From: an uncultured Pelagibacteraceae bacterium
GTDB taxonomy: Bacteria; Pseudomonadota; Alphaproteobacteria; Pelagibacterales; Pelagibacteraceae
Direction of reading: 5' to 3'
Length of the DNA stretch: 64,000 bases
Assembly (NCBI GenBank): GCA_902613755.1
Contig: CACMIH010000002.1
Span: 62,001 to 126,000, forward strand
This document shows positions 26,955 through 35,162 of this stretch, piece by piece (the stretch's first letter is position 1; the number at the start of each line of letters is the position of its first letter). Made by a program: the position numbers and the translations under genes. The notes under the pieces were generated by a model that saw only the letters and a program-made list of their open reading frames with translations, searched no databases and was not told the DNA's origin.

Positions 26955-27004
26955 CCTCCTTTGTTAAGCAAGTTTATTTTTGCAAGCCCCATTAGGCGAC
27001 TTAC
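26955..27004 (-). promoter_or_regulatory. ROSE-like RNA thermometer candidate in the hsp20 5' leader
   Basis: Read on the minus strand, the leader can form two hairpins. The upstream one (27004-26982) pairs GTAAGTCGCC with GGGGCTTGC around TAAT with one bulge. The second pairs CUUGCU (26972-26967) with the SD AGGAGG (26960-26955) around a six-base loop, leaving a G-G opposition. A UUGCU-type strand facing the SD with an internal G mismatch is the signature of alphaproteobacterial ROSE elements, which melt on heating and release translation. The rest of the fold is shorter than textbook ROSE. Confidence 0.55.
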
Positions 27005-27010
27005 TAGATT

Positions 27011-27039
27011 TATATGGTAATTAATTTGTTTTTTTCAAG
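27011..27039 (-). promoter_or_regulatory. Sigma-32-like heat-shock promoter of hsp20
   Basis: On the minus strand, CTTGAAA (27039-27033) is followed after 15 bases by CCATATA (27017-27011). This fits the RpoH pattern CTTGAAA and CCCATnTA with family-typical spacing, and would start transcription near 27004, giving a leader of about 55 bases. The same elements and spacing precede groES. Confidence 0.72.
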
Positions 27040-27051
27040 ATTTAAGATGTA

Positions 27052-29127
27052 CTAAATTTTTTTAGAAATCTTTAATGCAAATGCATAGTCAATAGCAATT
27101 TCTTCTATTGCGCCATCTCTTCCTGATTTTCCACCATGACCAGCATTCATTTCAGTTTTTAAAAGAAGTAAATTATTATCTGTTTTATAGTCTCTAAGTT
27201 TTGCTGTGAACTTTGCAGGTTCATCAAATAAAACTCTGTTATCACTTAAACTTGTTGTAATAAAAATATGTGGATAATCCATTTTTTTAATATTGTTGTA
27301 GGGCGCATATGAAAAAATATAATCAAAGTGTTCTTTATTCTCTTTTGCATTTCCAAATTCGTCAAACTCTCCCACAGTTAAAGGTAAAGAATGATCAAGA
27401 TTTGTTGTTAAAGAATCTACAAAAGGAACAGCCATTATAATTCCTAAAAATAATTCAGGAGACTGATTGACTACAGCTCCCATTAATAATCCTCCAGCTG
27501 ATCCACCCATTCCAATAATATTTCCTTTTGAAGTATAATTCTTTTCGATCAAATATTTTGCTGCGTAAATATAATCTTCAAAAGTATTTTTTTTGTTGGT
27601 TAATTTTCCCTCTTTCCACCACTTCATACCTTTTTCCATACCACCTCTGATATGGGCTGTAGCCCAAATTATATCTCTATTGATAAGACTTAATCTTGTA
27701 GAGGAAAAACTTGGGGACATAGAATTTCCATAAGATCCATATCCATATAATAAAACATTTGCAGCCCCATCAATTTTTGTTTTTTTGTGTCTTGTGATTG
27801 TTAATGGAACCATTCTCCCATCATGAGATTTAAACTCAACTCTCTCAACAATATAATCATCTTTATTATGACCAGAGGGGATTTCTTGTTCTTTAACAAG
27901 TTCTTTAGATTTTTTTGCTAGATTATATTTAAATACTCTAGAAGGGGTTTTGGGTGATGAATATCCTAAATAAACTTCATCAGTATTTCTATCTTTTTGA
28001 GTTAAGCTCACTCCTGGAACATAAACAGATTCATCAGAAAAAATTAACTCTTCTTCTATATTTGTAGAAATATTTTTAACAAATAATTTATCTAGTGCAT
28101 CTGATGTTTCACCACGAATAATCCAATTTTTAAGAAATGTTAATCCACCAATTAAAACCTCATCTTTTGCTGGAATATATGTTTTCCAATTTTGATTTTC
28201 TAAATTGTCACAAATATCGATTTTGAAGTCTTCAGCATTTTTATTTGTATGATTATAAAATTTACCATCCCATGAATTAACAGAATATAAAACACCTCTT
28301 TCTCTTTTGATAATAAGTTTTGGTGATGGATTTAATTCATCTGATTTAAAGTAATATTGCTCTGAAGTATTATGGTCAGAAGTATTTATAAAAAAATATT
28401 TTTCATCTGAGCTTTTCCCAATTCCCACTGTAAAAGCCTCACTTTTCTCCTCGAATATTAATTCATCTTTGCAATCAAAATCTCCTATTTTGTGCCTGTA
28501 TATTGTTCTTGCTCTATGATTTTCATCAAGTTTAGAATAAAAAATATATTTATCATCTAAACTAAATGTTATTCCACCTGATGTTTCCGTAATTACTTTT
28601 GAAATAATTTTGTTTGTTTTTATATCTCTTAAATAAATTGTATAATATTCAGAACCTTTAAGATCTAAAGAGTATCCAAGATATTTATCATTGTTACTTA
28701 CCTCTAAATCTCCAACTCCAAAATATTCTGTTTTAAGTTTTTCTTTTTCTTTATCTCCGTTCCATATTTCTTCTATATTTTCTGAACCAATTTTTTTTCT
28801 AAGTTTTATGGAATAGTTTCCTTTTGCTGTAGTTTTTGTCCAATACTCATATGTATGATCTTTATAAGGTAAAGACTCATCATCTAATTTTATTCTACCT
28901 TTTATTTCATCAAATAATTTTTTTTGAATATCTTTAGTATCTTTTAAGTGATAATCGGTATAAGCGTTTTCTTCTTCTAAATGTTTTTTAACTTCCGGGT
29001 CTAGTTTTGATTTATCTTTTAGAACTTCTAAAATATTTTTTTGATGTATCCAGCTGTAATTATCTTCCCACTCTATATTGTGACAAGATTTTATCTCTAG
29101 TTTTTTATTCAGTTGTGGTACTTTCAT
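27052..29127 (-). CDS. Oligopeptidase B / prolyl-oligopeptidase family serine peptidase
   Basis: A 691-residue S9A-type peptidase: an N-terminal propeller region (~70-400) followed by an alpha/beta-hydrolase domain. Catalytic elements are GMGGSAGG (nucleophile Ser), SLSDNRVLFDEPAKF (Asp) and NAGHGGKSGR (His). AANVLLYGYGSYG and HIRGGMEKGMKWWKEGK are typical of oligopeptidase B. It cleaves short peptides, usually after basic residues, in cytosol or periplasm; no signal peptide is visible. It starts 15 bp from the divergent J-protein gene. Confidence 0.9.
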   Translation of the reverse strand: MKVPQLNKKLEIKSCHNIEWEDNYSWIHQKNILEVLKDKSKLDPEVKKHLEEENAYTDYHLKDTKDIQKKLFDEIKGRIKLDDESLPYKDHTYEYWTKTTAKGNYSIKLRKKIGSENIEEIWNGDKEKEKLKTEYFGVGDLEVSNNDKYLGYSLDLKGSEYYTIYLRDIKTNKIISKVITETSGGITFSLDDKYIFYSKLDENHRARTIYRHKIGDFDCKDELIFEEKSEAFTVGIGKSSDEKYFFINTSDHNTSEQYYFKSDELNPSPKLIIKRERGVLYSVNSWDGKFYNHTNKNAEDFKIDICDNLENQNWKTYIPAKDEVLIGGLTFLKNWIIRGETSDALDKLFVKNISTNIEEELIFSDESVYVPGVSLTQKDRNTDEVYLGYSSPKTPSRVFKYNLAKKSKELVKEQEIPSGHNKDDYIVERVEFKSHDGRMVPLTITRHKKTKIDGAANVLLYGYGSYGNSMSPSFSSTRLSLINRDIIWATAHIRGGMEKGMKWWKEGKLTNKKNTFEDYIYAAKYLIEKNYTSKGNIIGMGGSAGGLLMGAVVNQSPELFLGIIMAVPFVDSLTTNLDHSLPLTVGEFDEFGNAKENKEHFDYIFSYAPYNNIKKMDYPHIFITTSLSDNRVLFDEPAKFTAKLRDYKTDNNLLLLKTEMNAGHGGKSGRDGAIEEIAIDYAFALKISKKI

Positions 29128-29142
29128 TTTTATAGGAAATAT

Positions 29143-29646
29143 ATGAATATTATAATTTATACAGTATTAATTTTAGCAGGTTTATATTTTTTACTAAGAT
29201 ATTTAACTGGAGTTGCATCAAAAAAAATATCCAAGGGACTAAGAATTTTATTATTTCTAATATTGGCTGTTTTTGCAGTATTATTTGCAATAGGTGGAAA
29301 AGTTTTATTAACTCTACCTCTCACGCTTGCAAGTTTAGCGCTTTTAAAATTAAAGGGTCTTTCCATTTTTCAATTAATTTCTCTATATAGATTAATCCAA
29401 ACTTTAAGAAATTCTGGAAGATTTTCTTTTAACAATCAAAATCCCTCGAATTTAAGTACGATGTCAACTCAAGAAGCATATAGAATTTTAAATTTAAATC
29501 CTTCAAAAAACCTTACAAAAGAAGAAGTAAATAAAGCATACATTAAAATTCAAAAAAAAATACATCCAGATATTTCTCCAGAAACATCAAGACTGTCTTC
29601 TTTGGTAAATGAAGCAAAAGAAATTGTTTTAAGAGACATAGGTTAA
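29143..29646 (+). CDS. Membrane-anchored DnaJ-domain protein
   Basis: About 167 residues. Two or three hydrophobic segments fill the first ~75 residues, followed by a linker and a C-terminal J-domain: QEAYRILNLNPSKNLTKEEVNKAYIKIQKKIHPD with the HPD tripeptide that stimulates DnaK. The layout (membrane anchor then J-domain) resembles mitochondrial Pam18/Tim14 and alphaproteobacterial relatives. A TTG at 29113 would add ten residues overlapping the divergent ptrB-like gene; the ATG at 29143 is preferred. Confidence 0.85.
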   Translation: MNIIIYTVLILAGLYFLLRYLTGVASKKISKGLRILLFLILAVFAVLFAIGGKVLLTLPLTLASLALLKLKGLSIFQLISLYRLIQTLRNSGRFSFNNQNPSNLSTMSTQEAYRILNLNPSKNLTKEEVNKAYIKIQKKIHPDISPETSRLSSLVNEAKEIVLRDIG

Positions 29647-29691
29647 ATTATTTAATCTTTACTAAATTTAATTTTTATATAAATTTTAAGT

Positions 29692-30576
29692 ATGGATAAT
29701 TTTAAAGGGATATACGCTGCATCAATGTCAGTATTAAATGAAAACCTGACATTAAATATTGATAAAACAATAGACCATGCAGAGATGGTTATTGACCAAG
29801 GTTGTCATGGTGCTGCAATCTTTGGAAGTACTGGGCAGGCACAACTTATTCCTATTTCAGAAAAAATTAATTTATTAAATAAACTTGCTACAAATAAATA
29901 CAAAGATAAATATTTAATTGGAACTGGCCTTAATTCATTAGGAGATACAATAAATCTAATGAGAGTAGCCAAATCATTAAATTTTGAAAAATTCTTAATT
30001 ATGCCTCCTGCTTATTATTTGTATGGAGACAATGAAGTAATTGATTTTTATAGCAAAATCGTTGAGGCAATTCCTAAAAGTAAAATTATTCTTTATAATT
30101 TTGAAAAATTATGTGGATATAAATTTAGTGTAGAATGTGTCAAAGAACTTGTAAAACGATTTCCAAATCAAATAGTTGGAGTAAAAGATAGTTCTTATAA
30201 TCTTTTTGAAAATTTAAAGTTAGACAATTTTTCTGTTATGCCTGGCTCTGAGTCAAAGTTGCTAAAAGGACTCGAGCTAGGTTGCTCGGGCATAATTACA
30301 GCTACTTGCAATGCTACAGCAGTATTGGCAAGAAAAGTTTATGATGATTTTAGCAATGGTACACCCCAAACAGTTAACGAAAAACTTTGTGAAGTTAGAG
30401 GGGAGTTTGAAAAGTATAATCTTATCTCTGGGCTTCATACTTTTTATAAAAAAAAGGAAAGTATATACGAAAATTTATTACCTCCTTTAAGAGTTTTAGA
30501 CGCTAAAAGTGAAAAAGAACTTATTAACAATTTAGAAAAACTTAACTTTTCAATTAAATCTTTAATGGCAGCATAA
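29692..30576 (+). CDS. DHDPS/NAL-family class I aldolase or lyase (DapA paralogue)
   Basis: A 294-residue TIM-barrel enzyme. It has GAAIFGSTGQAQLIPISEK (pyruvate-binding region), ILYNFEKLCGY with Tyr135 and VGVKDSSYN with the Schiff-base Lys165. These support a lyase that forms a Lys-bound intermediate with a 2-oxoacid. Family members include dihydrodipicolinate synthase, N-acetylneuraminate lyase and keto-deoxy sugar acid aldolases; the substrate cannot be assigned. The stretch PPAYYLYGDNEV is typical of non-DapA members. cfa starts one base after its stop. Confidence 0.82.
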   Translation: MDNFKGIYAASMSVLNENLTLNIDKTIDHAEMVIDQGCHGAAIFGSTGQAQLIPISEKINLLNKLATNKYKDKYLIGTGLNSLGDTINLMRVAKSLNFEKFLIMPPAYYLYGDNEVIDFYSKIVEAIPKSKIILYNFEKLCGYKFSVECVKELVKRFPNQIVGVKDSSYNLFENLKLDNFSVMPGSESKLLKGLELGCSGIITATCNATAVLARKVYDDFSNGTPQTVNEKLCEVRGEFEKYNLISGLHTFYKKKESIYENLLPPLRVLDAKSEKELINNLEKLNFSIKSLMAA

Positions 30577-30577
30577 A

Positions 30578-31768
30578 ATGCAATTAGCAAGATTCCTAAA
30601 CAGTGTTTTTAAGAAAGATGGATTTATATTAGTTGATGCTAATTCTAAAAATTATATTATTGGAAATCCAAAAAGTGACAATCCTATTAAAGTTAAAATT
30701 TTAAACAAAAATCTTCATTATAAACTGTTATTTCATCCAGATCTTTATTTTGGAGAAGCTTATACGGATGGTGAGATAGTTATTGAAAATGGAAGTCTTA
30801 CTGATTTTCTAGATTTATCATTAATGAATTTTGGAAGAGGGGACTTAAATTTTTTTAGTTATTTAATCAATAGATTGAGGGGTTCTTATAGATACTTAAC
30901 TAATTTTAATTTTATTAAAAAATCAAAAATGAATGTTTCGCATCACTACGATATCTCAGATGATCTTTATGACTTGTTTCTAGATCCTAAAAGACAATAC
31001 TCTTGTGCTTATTTTAAAAGCGAGACCGACAGTTTAGAAACTGCACAAAACAACAAAATTCAACATATAATTAAAAAATTAAATATAAAACCAAATCAAA
31101 AGGTTTTAGATATAGGATGTGGATGGGGTTCACTAGCAATAGATATTGCTAAAAGCGCAAATTGTGAAGTTACAGGAATAACACTCTCAGAAAACCAATT
31201 TAATTATTGCAAAAAAAAAGCGAAGGAACTTAATTTAGAAAATCAATTAAATTTTAAATTAATGGATTATCGAGAACTTAATGAAAAGTTTGACAGAATA
31301 GTTAGTGTTGGAATGTTTGAACATGTTGGTAGAAAATTTTATAAAAAATTTTTTTCACAAGTTGAAAAATTATTAAAAGATGATGGTGTATCTTTAATTC
31401 ATACTATTGGATCTGTAAATCCACCAAGGGACCCACACCCATGGATTACGAAATATATATTTCCAGGTGGTTACACTCCAAGCTTGAGTGAAGTTACAAC
31501 GCCAATAGAAAAAGCAGGTTTAATCGTTGCAGATATTGAGGTTTTGAGGATGCATTATTCGCATACCCTAAGACATTGGAAAGAAAATTGCCTTAAAAAT
31601 AAAGAGAAAATAATTCAAATGTTTGACGAAAGATTTTTCAGAATGTGGGAATTTTATCTTGCTGGTTGTGAGATGGCATTTAAATGGGGCGATCAAGTTG
31701 TATATCAATTTCAATTAACAAAAGATTATTCATCAACTCCAGTTACAAGAGACTATATTTATCAATAA
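30578..31768 (+). CDS. cfa: Cyclopropane-fatty-acyl-phospholipid synthase family protein
   Basis: A 396-residue SAM-dependent enzyme. An N-terminal SCP2-like lipid region (~20-90) precedes VSHHYDISDDLYDLFLDPKRQYSCAYF, the SAM site VLDIGCGWGSLAIDIA, GITLSENQFNYC and SVGMFEHVGRKFY. It transfers a methylene group from SAM to unsaturated acyl chains in membrane phospholipids. Length and motifs fit the Cfa family. It may be cotranscribed with the aldolase upstream and the lysine-rich gene downstream. Confidence 0.92.
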   Translation: MQLARFLNSVFKKDGFILVDANSKNYIIGNPKSDNPIKVKILNKNLHYKLLFHPDLYFGEAYTDGEIVIENGSLTDFLDLSLMNFGRGDLNFFSYLINRLRGSYRYLTNFNFIKKSKMNVSHHYDISDDLYDLFLDPKRQYSCAYFKSETDSLETAQNNKIQHIIKKLNIKPNQKVLDIGCGWGSLAIDIAKSANCEVTGITLSENQFNYCKKKAKELNLENQLNFKLMDYRELNEKFDRIVSVGMFEHVGRKFYKKFFSQVEKLLKDDGVSLIHTIGSVNPPRDPHPWITKYIFPGGYTPSLSEVTTPIEKAGLIVADIEVLRMHYSHTLRHWKENCLKNKEKIIQMFDERFFRMWEFYLAGCEMAFKWGDQVVYQFQLTKDYSSTPVTRDYIYQ

Positions 31769-31796
31769 ATTATTGATAGATATTAATTTCCTTAAA

Positions 31797-32990
31797 ATGA
31801 AAAAAAAGAAAAAAAAGTTAAAAAAAAACGTTTCTAAAAACAAAAATAAACGAAAAACTAAAAAAACATTTAAAAAATCAAAAAAAAGAAATGTAAAAAA
31901 AACGGAAGTAACACGAAAAAAAATTCCAAAAAAAAGTAAAATTAAAAAAACAAAAAAAGTAATAAAAAAATTTAAATCAATTAAACCAAAGCAAACAGGT
32001 TTTCTTTTAAAGTTAATAAATTTTCAAAATTCTTTAAAACCCGAAATAAAGTTTAAAATAAATTTAGGTTTTGAAAAATATATTCAAGCATTTTTTGACA
32101 AAATAGCAGATACAATTTCTCAATACAGAGTGCTTAAAAAGGATGAAGTAAGAAGATTAAAATTAGAAAAACAAGAAAAAGAGAGATCAGAAAAGATTGA
32201 AATTGCAAAAGAAAAACAAAAAGAGGCTGAATTAAAGGTCAAATTAAAAGAACAGGCTTTAAAAGATGAAATTAGGTTAGAAAAACAAAGAACAAAAGAA
32301 ATAAAATTATTTTTAAGAAAAGAACAAGCTCTTTTAAGAATTGAACAAGCAGAAAAACAAAAGCAATTTTTACAACAATTAAAATTAGATAAGCAAATTG
32401 AAAAATTTAGAGTTAGAGAAGTAAAAGAATTAGAAAAATTAGAAAAAATTTCCTTAAGAGAAAAGAGAGAGGATTATGCCGGCTTACAACAAAGAATAGA
32501 AAAACTAAAAGAAAAATATCGAATTATTAGAGATCAAAAAATTAGGGAAAGAGTAGAGGCTTTAGGAGTAAAAATTCAAGGAGACGAAGATAGAGAAACA
32601 CTTCTACAAAAAGAAAAAGAATATACTTTAGCTAGACAAAAAATTGAGTTTGCTCTCGAAAGTTTTTACAGAAGTGCTAGTAGCTTAGTATTTCAATTAA
32701 ACAAAAGACACATAACAAGGCACATGTCTATCTTCAGATGTATAGACAGAAGGTTCGAAACTGGAGAAATATTTGTTAAGTGGGATGAGGCTTCAGATGA
32801 TGAATGGCTTTTGTTAATTTATATAAAAAATAATTCGCCTGATGAAGGAATAGTTATTGAAGATAAAACTAACCCAGAAAAAAATATTTCTCATGAATTT
32901 AAAAATAATGAAATATTTAAGGCTTCAGATACTATGGTTGACGCACTTACTCAATTAATCGGAGAAAAAAGAGCCAAAAATATCAATTAA
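31797..32990 (+). CDS. Lysine-rich coiled-coil protein of unknown function
   Basis: About 397 residues from the ATG at 31797 (an in-frame TTG at 31773 would add eight). Residues 1-~70 are extremely basic, mostly Lys with Arg, Thr and Ser. Residues ~115-275 are a long charged helix rich in Glu, Lys, Gln and Leu, predicted to be a coiled coil. The last ~110 residues look globular (SFYRSASSLVFQLNKRH, GEIFVKWDEASDDEWLLLIYI, ASDTMVDALTQLIGEKRA). No family is recognised. The basic tail suggests binding to nucleic acid, ribosome or membrane. It is followed 30 bp later by a two-helix membrane protein. Confidence 0.8.
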   Translation: MKKKKKKLKKNVSKNKNKRKTKKTFKKSKKRNVKKTEVTRKKIPKKSKIKKTKKVIKKFKSIKPKQTGFLLKLINFQNSLKPEIKFKINLGFEKYIQAFFDKIADTISQYRVLKKDEVRRLKLEKQEKERSEKIEIAKEKQKEAELKVKLKEQALKDEIRLEKQRTKEIKLFLRKEQALLRIEQAEKQKQFLQQLKLDKQIEKFRVREVKELEKLEKISLREKREDYAGLQQRIEKLKEKYRIIRDQKIRERVEALGVKIQGDEDRETLLQKEKEYTLARQKIEFALESFYRSASSLVFQLNKRHITRHMSIFRCIDRRFETGEIFVKWDEASDDEWLLLIYIKNNSPDEGIVIEDKTNPEKNISHEFKNNEIFKASDTMVDALTQLIGEKRAKNIN

Positions 32991-33020
32991 ATTATTTTAA
33001 ATTATTAAGTATCATTTAGA

Positions 33021-33314
33021 ATGTTATTTTCATCTGCATTAATGATAATTTTATATTTAGTATTTAGATATGTTCTTGCATGGATAAGATATTTTAACAG
33101 TCTTGACTCTAGATTAGGCCAATCAACATGGCGATGGAGTTATGATTATCCAGTTATAGGTGAAAGAGATATCTCAGATCTTGATGATAAAACTTTCGTT
33201 AGACTGAGAAGAAAAAGAAATAGAGTTATAACTCTAATGTACTCAATTTTATTAATTATGTTCTTGTTATCTATGTCTTTACTCAGTGAATTTTTAATAT
33301 TTTTCTTAACTTAG
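33021..33314 (+). CDS. Small two-helix membrane protein of unknown function
   Basis: A 97-residue protein with an N-terminal hydrophobic segment (~2-20), a polar middle (FNSLDSRLGQSTWRWSYDYPVIGERDISDLDDKTFVRLRRKRNR) and a C-terminal hydrophobic segment (~72-96). No family is recognised. It follows the lysine-rich coiled-coil gene on the same strand and could be its partner, based on position only. It overlaps the convergent DUF393 gene by four bases. Confidence 0.72.
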   Translation: MLFSSALMIILYLVFRYVLAWIRYFNSLDSRLGQSTWRWSYDYPVIGERDISDLDDKTFVRLRRKRNRVITLMYSILLIMFLLSMSLLSEFLIFFLT

Positions 33315-33658
33315 TTTTTAAGTTGCTTTTTATTTTTTAAATATAAAAAAAAGGCAATCATTTCATACCCATATTTAAAGATTGTGAAAATTATTGGTAA
33401 TTTGAAAAATTTATATAAAAATTTATATTTTGGAATTTTTTTCCAAACATAAAGAAATGCCTCTGCGCCCTGAATAATTTTTCCGTTTTCTTTAACATGT
33501 AGTCTTCTTAACAATTCTTTATCATTTCTTGATGTTTCTTTTTCAGCATCTGAATTATTAGTTATATCTATCCAGTCAATATCTTTGATATTTTCTTTTT
33601 TATATAAGTTAATTTCTGATCTACAGATTTTACAAGAATTATTAAAATATACTTTCAT
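33311..33658 (-). CDS. DUF393 / DCC-family thiol-disulfide oxidoreductase-like protein
   Basis: A 115-residue protein. It starts VYFNNSCKICRSEINLYKK with a CxxC pair (Cys8, Cys11), corresponding to the YDGxCxxC start of the DCC family, followed by IDWIDITNNSDA, KIIQGAEAFLYVWKKIPKYKFL and a hydrophobic C-terminal region. The family has a thioredoxin-like fold without a proven substrate. It stands alone, convergent with the membrane protein and divergent from tldD. Confidence 0.8.
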   Translation of the reverse strand: MKVYFNNSCKICRSEINLYKKENIKDIDWIDITNNSDAEKETSRNDKELLRRLHVKENGKIIQGAEAFLYVWKKIPKYKFLYKFFKLPIIFTIFKYGYEMIAFFLYLKNKKQLKN

Positions 33659-33743
33659 TTAATTATAATTAACTTTAAGTAAGAAATTGTACATGCGTAA
33701 AATGATCAGTTGAAAATAATCAACAAACTACTATTTAAGGTGT

Positions 33744-35156
33744 ATGAGTAATTTCTTTAATAAATCAGATTTAACAAGACAAGATGCAGATAAATTAGTG
33801 TCTGAAACACTCAACAATTGTGATGATGGGGAACTTTATTTAGAGGAGTCTAAATCTGAGTCAATTTTGCTAGATGATAACAAAATAAAAAACTCAAACT
33901 ACAGCTCTGATTTGGGATTTGGTTTTAGGGCTATTTCAAAGGAGGTTGTTGCTTATTCGTATTCAAATGAAATATCAAAAGATTCATTAAAAAATTCTTC
34001 AGAAAATCTTAAATCAACTCTAAAATCAATTAAAGGCACATACAATCATGAAATTCCAAAATCTAATAAAAAATTTTATAAAGATGTTAATCCAATTGAA
34101 CAAAAAAAGTTAGATTCAAAATTAGAAGTCTTAAATAAAGTAAATGAATTTTTAAGAAAAAAAGATGGATCAGTAAAACAAGTGACAGCTAGTTTTGCTG
34201 GTGAACAAAAATCAATAGAGATTATTCGATCAGGTGGAGAGTCGCTTACTGATATACGTCCATTAATTAGATTTAATGTGTCTGTGATGTTAGAAAAAAA
34301 TGGAAGAAAAGAAACAGGTGTATATGGAATTGGTGGTAGACAATCTTATGATGACTATTTAAAAAATGACAACTGGAAAAATGTTTGTGAAGAGGCTTTT
34401 AGAATAGCATCAGTAAATTTAGAAAGTAAACCAGCACCTGCTGGTGAGATGAAAGTAGTTTTAGGACCTGGTTGGCCAGCTATATTAATTCATGAAGCAA
34501 TTGGTCATGGTCTTGAAGGAGATTTTAATAGAAAAAAAACATCAGCATTTCATAATCTTATGGGTGAAAAAGTTGCAAGTGAGGGAGTAACAATTGTTGA
34601 TGACGGTACGATAGATAATAGAAGAGGTAGTTTAACAATTGATGATGAGGGAACACCAACTGAGCGAACAGTTTTAATTGAAAATGGTATTCTTAAAAAT
34701 TTTATGCAAGACAGGCATAATGCAAGATTAATGAATACAAGATCTACTGGATCTGGAAGAAGAGAAAATTATAGACATATCGTGTTACCAAGAATGAGAA
34801 ATACAATGATGTTAAGTGGAAATCAAACTCAAGATGAAATGATCAAATCTGTTGATAAAGGAATTTTTGCAGTAAGTTTTGGGGGTGGCCAGGTTGATAT
34901 TACATCTGGAAAATTTGTATTTAATTGTACAGAAGCTTACGAAATAAATAATGGTCAAATCGGATCTCCAATTAAAGGCGCAACACTAATTGGTGACGGA
35001 CCATCAATACTTAAAGAAGTATCGATGGTAGGAAATGATATGATGTTAGATCCAGGCATAGGAACTTGTGGAAAAGCAGGACAAGGAGTTCCTGTTGGAG
35101 TCGCTCAACCTTCAATTCTAATTGATAAAATGACAGTTGGTGGAACAAAACTTTAA
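33744..35156 (+). CDS. tldD: Metalloprotease TldD
   Basis: A 470-residue U62 peptidase subunit. The zinc site is LIHEAIGHGLEGDFNRK (HExxxH). GNDMMLDPGIGTCGKAGQGVPVGVAQPS near the C-terminus is conserved in the TldD half. TldD and TldE form a heterodimer that degrades unfolded peptides and matures some modified peptides. No precursor-peptide gene is visible nearby. It precedes tldE by six bases. Confidence 0.95.
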   Translation: MSNFFNKSDLTRQDADKLVSETLNNCDDGELYLEESKSESILLDDNKIKNSNYSSDLGFGFRAISKEVVAYSYSNEISKDSLKNSSENLKSTLKSIKGTYNHEIPKSNKKFYKDVNPIEQKKLDSKLEVLNKVNEFLRKKDGSVKQVTASFAGEQKSIEIIRSGGESLTDIRPLIRFNVSVMLEKNGRKETGVYGIGGRQSYDDYLKNDNWKNVCEEAFRIASVNLESKPAPAGEMKVVLGPGWPAILIHEAIGHGLEGDFNRKKTSAFHNLMGEKVASEGVTIVDDGTIDNRRGSLTIDDEGTPTERTVLIENGILKNFMQDRHNARLMNTRSTGSGRRENYRHIVLPRMRNTMMLSGNQTQDEMIKSVDKGIFAVSFGGGQVDITSGKFVFNCTEAYEINNGQIGSPIKGATLIGDGPSILKEVSMVGNDMMLDPGIGTCGKAGQGVPVGVAQPSILIDKMTVGGTKL

Positions 35157-35162
35157 AGTATT

